A stretch of 10,643 nucleotides of DNA from Candidatus Hodarchaeota archaeon. GTDB lineage: Archaea > Asgardarchaeota > Heimdallarchaeia > Hodarchaeales > Hodarchaeaceae. The DNA is taken from positions 1 through 10,643 of the forward strand of contig JAEOSP010000657.1 in the NCBI GenBank assembly GCA_016840305.1, given 5' to 3'. This document shows, in pieces, positions 6,132-10,643 of the stretch (position 1 is the stretch's first letter; the number at the start of each line of letters is the position of its first letter). The notes below the pieces were generated by a model that was not told the origin of the DNA, made no database searches, and was given only the letters and a program-made list of their open reading frames with translations. The position numbers were made by a program, and so were the translations under genes.

Positions 6132-7499
6132 TTAGAATTTGTTTAAAACTCCTTCAAGTATCCGTAGAAGATCTTCAATATCTTCTTTATTTACAAATCG
6201 ATCTTGTGATCGATGAAGGAGACCATTTCGTCTTTGACGAACAGACTTTAGCAATTTATTATCTTGAATGGATAAAAGACGTTCTTTCATTAAAGAGTTG
6301 GATATTGACGGCCATGATTGATCATCTTTTGGATATGCATTCCGTTTCCACAGAGCATGTCGAAATAAAGCCTCCACTGACCGCCATAGAAATAGAAATG
6401 TCGAAATTTGTTCATCATTTGTGATATGTTCCCAATTTTCAAGTTTTTGTCTCGAATATAAAATATCTATTTTAATAGATTCAGTTTCCTCTTCAGTAGA
6501 TACAAGTTCCTCAATGGCTCCTGTAAGCTCCTGTCCGAGGTAAAATTGCAATTCTAACTCTTTTCGCTTTTCATTGGACAGTTCCATCTTACTAAGCATA
6601 TCGGAATATTGTTTCAATACAAGATTTTTAGCTACTTCACGTTTAGAAAATCCTCGTATCTCTTCGTTCAAGGGTGCTTCAATAAACTCAATATAAAGTT
6701 TTGATACTAAATCCCAATTAGCTGCTAGTTTCCTACCCAAACGATCTTCTATAGGAAATTTCCTAATAGATTCAAGTTCTATGTGCCTAGTATGGCTTTT
6801 AAGACTTTCCTCTGGAGAAGCTAAGACGAGGTTGTAGCTTAGTCTGTTTATTAGGTTCGTGACACTTTTTCTCGAATGTAAAAATAGAAATGCTGATACT
6901 AATATGAATGAAAGAAATAGGAAACCGAAGAAAAGAATATTTTGGATGTTCACAATCTGATCAATGTACAGAAAATCTAAGTCAATAGAAGAGTATTGTA
7001 AAAATAAAATTGTAACAAAATTTAATATGTTAAGAATCCCGAATGACATAGAGAACAAAAGAAGGGTTTCTCGAAATGAGCACATACGCTCATTTGGAAT
7101 ATTATCATCTCTGGTGAAATAGGGATCAATATATCCTCTTCGAAAAACATTTTTTAATTCGGGGAGTAAAATTGCTGTAATATTACCACGTAATTCTTCT
7201 CTTATCTTTGTACTAAGATTGGTACTATTTAAACTAAAGATTTGATCAAGATCCTGATTCAAATCTTGAAAATACTTATCCACTACATTAGTCACTTTCA
7301 GAATGATATAAGGGCTATAAATATAGATCATATAAGATGGAAAGATTAGGATTAAAGGTGGTAGAATTAGGAAAAATAATACTCTAGTTGCCAATTCTGC
7401 CCTACTCACCATAAAGAATACATATGCTTCAATTAATCCAATTTCGTAAAGTAATGGGAGCAGAATCCCAATTATGTATCTATTTTCACGTAAGGTCAT
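6132..7499 (-). CDS. Membrane protein with C-terminal HEPN-like domain
   Basis: The 455 residues have four hydrophobic segments in two pairs (about 8-30, 40-62, 144-168, 186-208) with a soluble loop between the pairs. A long charged, helical region follows (about 210-360). The last 90 residues look like a HEPN domain of the DUF4145 kind: FLFLWRSVEALFRHAL (368-383) fits its first helix, and RQRRNGLLHRS (421-431) contains the R-x4-H motif (R424, N425, H429) seen in nuclease-type HEPN domains. Many HEPN proteins cut or bind RNA in stress and defence. Here the domain would lie on the inner face of the membrane. The ATG overlaps the stop of the upstream permease gene as ATGA, so the two are very likely co-translated. 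The HEPN call is by motif and predicted helices only. Confidence 0.65.
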   Translation of the reverse strand: MTLRENRYIIGILLPLLYEIGLIEAYVFFMVSRAELATRVLFFLILPPLILIFPSYMIYIYSPYIILKVTNVVDKYFQDLNQDLDQIFSLNSTNLSTKIREELRGNITAILLPELKNVFRRGYIDPYFTRDDNIPNERMCSFRETLLLFSMSFGILNILNFVTILFLQYSSIDLDFLYIDQIVNIQNILFFGFLFLSFILVSAFLFLHSRKSVTNLINRLSYNLVLASPEESLKSHTRHIELESIRKFPIEDRLGRKLAANWDLVSKLYIEFIEAPLNEEIRGFSKREVAKNLVLKQYSDMLSKMELSNEKRKELELQFYLGQELTGAIEELVSTEEETESIKIDILYSRQKLENWEHITNDEQISTFLFLWRSVEALFRHALWKRNAYPKDDQSWPSISNSLMKERLLSIQDNKLLKSVRQRRNGLLHRSQDRFVNKEDIEDLLRILEGVLNKF

Positions 7500-9202
7500 G
7501 ATTGATCTAATCCTGAATTAGGTTTCTCTGAAGTTTTGAATTTTAATACATACGTACTAAAAAATATTATTATCGTTAAACATACATAAATGAGTAGAAG
7601 AGTTATAATGAGTGAAGAGTTAACTACAGGAAAAGATTGAGCCCAAAGCACGGTGAGCATAGATAAGATTGAAACCATAATCAAAGCTATCATAATAGTT
7701 TTTCTAATAACTTGTCCTTCAATACCTATTTCATCGATTGTTGCAGCTGCATTTTGTACTTTCGCTGGAGTAATAACGCTTGCTAACCCTCCCCCAACTC
7801 CATTAGATGTAGCCATGGTTAAAGGATCCAAATTTAAGGCGTTGCTTGTCTTGACATGATAACCAGAAAACATTTTTATTGATGATGTCTCACTACCTGA
7901 GACAAATCCTCCGAAAAACCCAATAAATGGAACTAAAATTGGAAAAATTAAACTAAAGTTCGTTGATGTAAATTCAGAGAGAATAGAAACCATGTTTCGT
8001 GGATCATTGACGGGAGCGGAATTATTTAAAATCCATGCGATTGAAAAGAATATTGCTGCAGAAATCATAGGTCTTAAGGCTCTTTTCCAAAAAAGTGAGT
8101 TTGTTCGCTTAAGTGTATCCTTATCAGAAGGTAAAGAGAAGAATGAAAGAATTACTGCTACAATAACCCAAGTATATGCTTGCCATAAAAATCGAGTCTT
8201 TAAAGTGAAAGAACCAATGGTAACTGGAAACGGTAGATCATTGAATAGTAGCTCAAATACGGGTTGAATTAAATTCGTTATAAGAGCAAATAGAATAAGA
8301 AAAATCCATGGAGAGAGAGCACGGAATAGAGACATTTTTTGCTCAATTTCCTTATCTTCTTTGGTTAAAGAAGAACGATTAAGAACTGGGTACCCTTGAC
8401 TCCAGGCATAAATACCCAATACAATAAGAACCGCAATTCCAGATATTATTCCAGTTAAAGTGACAACTCCCAGATAATTTGATATTATTGCTGTAATCCC
8501 TGCTGTGGTTCCTGTAAGAATAGCTATAAGAATTGATTTGGGATCTTTGAGCATTTTCATACCACCAGCTATGAATAACATTGAAACCGCAATTCCAGTT
8601 GAAATTACAGGCATGTATAAACTGAAAGCCATTCCTACTTCTTGAAGGTTTGGAGCTGCTTGCTGTAGTATACCTGAACTACTTAGATCTCCCATTTCTC
8701 CTGTGAATACAACAGCTGGTATTCCTAATAATGCATAGGTTGTTAATGGGTCGTACCCTATAGCAGGTAAAGCAACAGCAGCTACAGGTGGAAAACCTAA
8801 AGCTATCATGATTGGAGGGAGTATTGAAATAGGAGTAGCTCCGATTGAAACTAGAAAACATCCCACTCCAAAATTCAAGAATAGAATTTGCCATGCAGGA
8901 TGAGAACCTCTCAACGTTTTCACAAATACAATAATTCGTCTTAGTGCTCCAGATTCACTCATGTACGTTATCATGAATATTGATGCACCAACCATTAATG
9001 TTATTTTTAATGAATCTATTATACCAGCAATTGAAATCACAAAAATATCAGAAATTGAGGCCGAAAAAAGGAATGCTATAATAGATATTAATATCCAGAC
9101 AGTTATTCCGGTAGTGTCAGCTTTCCAGCGTTTTTTTACTAACAAAAATATGGCTAGTGCAAAAGGAAAGATAATAAGCAAAAATTGAAGCAAATCTGCC
9201 AT
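7496..9202 (-). CDS. LctP-family (L-lactate permease) transporter
   Basis: This 568-residue, highly hydrophobic protein is close to the usual length of LctP permeases (about 550) and probably has 12 or more helices. Family marks are GVGCFLVSIGATPISILPP (112-130), GFPPVAAVALPAIGYDP (136-152), GGFVSGSETSS (431-441, the TGSNT-like signature) and GVGGGLASVITPAKVQNAA (468-486). Known members carry lactate or glycolate with protons; here the substrate could be another 2-hydroxy acid. The gene begins at ATG 9202, with a TATA-like box near 9255-9262 on the minus strand and only a weak GGGA as ribosome binding site. It ends in ATGA with the HEPN-like membrane protein, forming a two-gene operon that is divergent from histone 1. 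No lactate dehydrogenase or other catabolic gene is in view. Confidence 0.85.
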   Translation of the reverse strand: MADLLQFLLIIFPFALAIFLLVKKRWKADTTGITVWILISIIAFLFSASISDIFVISIAGIIDSLKITLMVGASIFMITYMSESGALRRIIVFVKTLRGSHPAWQILFLNFGVGCFLVSIGATPISILPPIMIALGFPPVAAVALPAIGYDPLTTYALLGIPAVVFTGEMGDLSSSGILQQAAPNLQEVGMAFSLYMPVISTGIAVSMLFIAGGMKMLKDPKSILIAILTGTTAGITAIISNYLGVVTLTGIISGIAVLIVLGIYAWSQGYPVLNRSSLTKEDKEIEQKMSLFRALSPWIFLILFALITNLIQPVFELLFNDLPFPVTIGSFTLKTRFLWQAYTWVIVAVILSFFSLPSDKDTLKRTNSLFWKRALRPMISAAIFFSIAWILNNSAPVNDPRNMVSILSEFTSTNFSLIFPILVPFIGFFGGFVSGSETSSIKMFSGYHVKTSNALNLDPLTMATSNGVGGGLASVITPAKVQNAAATIDEIGIEGQVIRKTIMIALIMVSILSMLTVLWAQSFPVVNSSLIITLLLIYVCLTIIIFFSTYVLKFKTSEKPNSGLDQS

Positions 9203-9254
9203 TATAGGTTAATTCCCATCTTTGTAGTACACAGAGTTTTCAGTTGATTTTTTC

Positions 9255-9262
9255 TTATATTT
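9255..9262 (-). promoter_or_regulatory. TATA-like box of the permease operon
   Basis: On the minus strand this reads AAATATAA followed by a run of A. It lies about 53 bases before the ATG at 9202, which fits a short leader of roughly 20-30 bases. The divergent histone 1 promoter lies about 130 bases away. Confidence 0.4.
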
Positions 9263-9390
9263 TGTTGTGTTGGGACAAAAAGTATGAAAGATAAATGAAG
9301 GGCCAATGAAGTGAAATGTATCAAGTATGTGTTAAGAAAAGCTGAAAAATATATAAAAAAAGTGAGAAATTCATAAAGATTAAAGCAAAA

Positions 9391-9398
9391 TTTAAATA
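9391..9398 (+). promoter_or_regulatory. TATA box of histone gene 1
   Basis: TTTAAATA preceded by GCAAAA (BRE-like) lies 88 bases before the ATG at 9479. Histone 2 has the same octamer 86 bases before its ATG. The predicted transcript start is near 9418. Another A/T stretch at 9348-9360 is a weaker alternative. Confidence 0.5.
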
Positions 9399-9421
9399 GG
9401 GGGAAAACTGGTGAGAAGAAT

Positions 9422-9443
9422 GTGGGCACAGAAAAATGTCCGC
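9422..9443 (+). other. Possible 5' leader stem-loop of histone 1
   Basis: GTGGGCA (9422-9428) can pair with TGTCCGC (9437-9443), seven pairs of which two are G-U, with an eight-base loop. It falls right after the predicted transcript start. This is weaker than the histone 2 stem-loop. Confidence 0.25.
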
Positions 9444-9465
9444 GAAAAATATCAATTGAGTAAAA

Positions 9466-9470
9466 GGTGA
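9466..9470 (+). promoter_or_regulatory. Ribosome binding site of histone 1, which fixes its start
   Basis: GGTGA inside AAAAGGTGAAAAG lies eight bases before ATG 9479. The in-frame GTG at 9467 is part of this site, so it is not the start. Histone 2 has the same AAAAGGTGAAAA context before its ATG. Confidence 0.75.
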
Positions 9471-9478
9471 AAAGAAAA

Positions 9479-9682
9479 ATGGCAGGATTTGCACGTGCAC
9501 GAGTTGAAAATCTGATTCGAACAGCAGGCGCTTTCAGAGTATCTGCTGGTGCTATTGATCGTCTTAATGAAGTGTTGACCGATTACGCTATGACAATAGC
9601 AAAATATTCAGTAGAAGTGGCAAAACACTCTGGACGTAAGACAATCAAAGAGTCAGACATAAAACTTGCATCAACCAAGTAA
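9479..9682 (+). CDS. Archaeal histone (HMf type), paralogue 1
   Basis: The 67-residue product begins MAGFARARVENLIRTAG and is a complete histone fold without tails. GAFRVSAGA (17-25) and HSGRKTIKESDIKLA (50-64) match the DNA-binding loops of HMfA/HMfB. Arg53 and Asp60 can make the usual R-D pair. His50, Asp60 and Leu63, equivalent to HMfB H49, D59 and L62 at the dimer-dimer interface, are kept, so tetramers or longer histone fibres are possible. It matches the second histone at 51 of 67 positions. Differences include Phe19 versus His19 and Asp35-Tyr36-Ala37 versus Asn-Lys-Gly. It has its own TATA box, a GGTGA site and a terminator hairpin, so it appears to be a single-gene unit. Confidence 0.95.
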   Translation: MAGFARARVENLIRTAGAFRVSAGAIDRLNEVLTDYAMTIAKYSVEVAKHSGRKTIKESDIKLASTK

Positions 9683-9705
9683 TTATTGTCGATTTAAAAC
9701 AATTT

Positions 9706-9736
9706 AATTGAGGGGTTTATCTCCTCAATTCTTCTC
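9706..9736 (+). terminator. Terminator hairpin after histone 1
   Basis: AATTGAGGGG (9706-9715) pairs with CTCCTCAATT (9721-9730), ten pairs including one G-U, with the loop TTTAT. A pyrimidine-rich tract ending in six T follows. It lies 24 bases after the histone stop, which fits an intrinsic, T-tract-assisted end of transcription. Confidence 0.65.
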
Positions 9737-9919
9737 TTTTTTCTATTCTACAATTAAAGTAAAAAATACCTATTTCTACGCAGGAAAATTAGTCATTTTC
9801 TGAGAATTTTTATTGATATCCCACATCAATTGTCTCCTCCTTTGAGAGCATTGAGATGCAATTTTGATGTTTTGTTCAACCAACATTGACGACGTCTAGA
9901 CCGAGATTGTAATGATCAT

Positions 9920-10260
9920 TTACATATTCGATAAAGTTTATTCTCAATGAAAAATCTGTAATCAACACCTAGTAATCTCCCTTGTGGTACGAATTGGAAT
10001 TATAGATCCGTCTCTACGATGAGATGAAAAAATTAAATCCGATTAAATCAAAGATATCAAGATGAAAACCCTTCTAATGCTTTATCTATACCTTTATCTT
10101 GAAATGTGTTTGTACTAATGACTCAATATTTTGGTGGACTAACATATCAACATCACTAGTAATCTATGGAAGTGCAGAGTTCACAATACCCCTCTGAAGT
10201 ATATGAAGTTGATGAACTTTCAGTAGCTCAACCACCTTAAGATGATATTCATGATCATTT
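9920..10260 (-). pseudogene. Decayed nucleotidyltransferase (MNT/DUF6036-like) gene
   Basis: No frame is open for long, but joined pieces on the minus strand read like a nucleotidyltransferase. From about 10250 one frame gives KVVELLKVHQLHI, then RGIVNSALP, a TAG, and ITSDVDMLVHQNIESLVQ, where DVD (10154-10146) fits the catalytic acidic pair. After one frame change comes DKGIDKALEGFSS; further on are RDGSIIPIRTT and, in another frame, LLGVDYRFFIENKLYR (about 9970-9925). The order matches proteins with a GG...S...PR-T-DVD-LV core followed by a sheet region. The glycine pair is degraded and at least three frame changes and one stop are needed. The region 9744-9919 shows no gene; it may hold more of the remnant. 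Such enzymes occur in toxin-antitoxin and resistance modules, but no partner gene is visible. Confidence 0.45.
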
Positions 10261-10304
10261 GTTCGGTGTGAATGAGAACAACACCCATCATCATAGAGGG
10301 AAGA

Positions 10305-10312
10305 TTTAAATA
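10305..10312 (+). promoter_or_regulatory. TATA box of histone gene 2
   Basis: TTTAAATA preceded by GGGAAGA lies 86 bases before the ATG at 10391, nearly the same spacing as in histone 1. The predicted transcript start is near 10333. Confidence 0.5.
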
Positions 10313-10333
10313 GTATTAAAATTAACCCTTCTA

Positions 10334-10359
10334 GTGTGAGTAGAATTATCAACTCACAC
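10334..10359 (+). promoter_or_regulatory. Inverted repeat at the start of the histone 2 transcript
   Basis: GTGTGAGT (10334-10341) and ACTCACAC (10352-10359) are perfect complements around a ten-base spacer. The repeat begins at the predicted transcript start, about 28 bases after the TATA box. It could be a repressor site at the initiation region or a stem-loop in the leader RNA. Confidence 0.45.
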
Positions 10360-10390
10360 AAATATCTTAGAGAAAAGGTGAAAATATATC

Positions 10391-10594
10391 ATGGCAGGAT
10401 TTGCAAGAGCTCGAATTGAGAAAGTTATCAGAGACGCTGGTGCACACCGCGTATCTGCTGGCGCTATTGATCGACTTAACGAAATCGTGACTAACAAAGG
10501 TATGGAGATTGCAAAATATGCAGTCGAAATTGCCCGCCACTCTGGTCGTAAGACTGTTAAAGAGAGTGACATTAAGTTAGCCGCAACCAAATAA
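10391..10594 (+). CDS. Archaeal histone (HMf type), paralogue 2
   Basis: This 67-residue histone begins MAGFARARIEKVIRDAG and has GAHRVSAGAIDRL (17-29) and HSGRKTVKESDIKLA (50-64). Arg53, His50, Asp60 and Leu63 are kept, so both DNA loops and the dimer-dimer contact look functional. It is more basic and closer to classical HMf in several places than paralogue 1, with Asp15, Lys36 and Gly37. The ATG lies nine bases after a GGTGA site in the AAAAGGTGAAAA context shared with paralogue 1. It has its own TATA box and a leader inverted repeat. Tandem arrangement and 76 percent identity point to gene duplication. The gap between the two genes later filled with, or kept, a decayed nucleotidyltransferase gene on the other strand. 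Confidence 0.95.
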   Translation: MAGFARARIEKVIRDAGAHRVSAGAIDRLNEIVTNKGMEIAKYAVEIARHSGRKTVKESDIKLAATK

Positions 10595-10622
10595 ACTATT
10601 TTGAAAATAGTTCCTTAAGGAA
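10594..10622 (+). terminator. Palindromes directly after histone 2, possible transcript end
   Basis: AACTATTTT-G-AAAATAGTT (10594-10612) starts at the last base of the stop codon, and TTCCTTAAGGAA (10611-10622) overlaps its end. No long T tract follows before the window ends, so a terminator role is uncertain. Confidence 0.3.
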
Positions 10623-10643
10623 ATGGTTTTCAAGATTTAGTAA

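Noticed and set aside
7653..8267. Plus-strand reading frames inside the permease gene
   Set aside because: They are antisense shadows of a well-supported LctP-family gene and show no motifs of their own.
9467..9478. Longer histone 1 beginning at GTG 9467 (adding MKRK)
   Set aside because: The GTG is part of the GGTGA ribosome binding site, and the paralogue starts at the matching ATG.
6132..10260. A linked MNT-HEPN toxin-antitoxin pair formed by the HEPN-like protein and the nucleotidyltransferase remnant
   Set aside because: The two are about 2.4 kb apart with the permease and histone 1 between them, and the HEPN-like gene is instead coupled to the permease.
10164..10361. Minus-strand 65-codon frame, with a resemblance to Ty3/gypsy reverse transcriptase (DD followed by HEYHLKVVELL)
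   Set aside because: It would overlap the histone 2 promoter, lacks the other reverse transcriptase blocks, and its downstream part fits a nucleotidyltransferase better.

Overview
This AT-rich window looks archaeal and most likely comes from an Asgard archaeon, possibly of the Heimdallarchaeia side; the lineage is an inference. The signs are two 67-residue HMf-type histones, a Rab/Ras-like small GTPase fused to a probable longin-like domain, several zinc-finger or zinc-ribbon membrane proteins, TATA-type promoters, and GGTGA-type ribosome binding sites at only some genes. TAA, TAG and TGA all end intact genes here, so TGA is an ordinary stop.

Left part (1-3151): the N-terminal part of a DUF362 protein on the minus strand runs off the left edge. 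It is divergent from a 454-residue membrane protein that carries a zinc ribbon, an OB-like region and a RING-like finger. A histidine-phosphatase protein follows on the plus strand. It meets, tail to tail with 3 bases between, a minus-strand membrane protein made of a duplicated two-helix unit plus a zinc ribbon.

Middle (3152-6105): a six-helix Pr6Pr/AIG1-like membrane protein comes first. It is followed by a B-box-like zinc-finger reading frame broken by two TGA codons, then a terminator-like hairpin. Next are the GTPase-longin fusion, with a good TATA box, and a TIGR04076-type cysteine protein.

Right part (6106-10643): a minus-strand two-gene operon encodes an LctP-family permease and a membrane protein with a HEPN-like C-terminal domain; the genes overlap as ATGA. 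Divergent from it lie two tandem histone genes with nearly identical promoter-to-start spacing. The roughly 700 bases between the histones hold a terminator and what looks like a decayed minus-strand nucleotidyltransferase gene. No rRNA, tRNA, CRISPR array or intact mobile element was seen.

The best candidates for new biology are the GTPase-longin fusion, the transporter coupled to a membrane-bound HEPN-like protein, the RING-like membrane protein, and the two broken genes.
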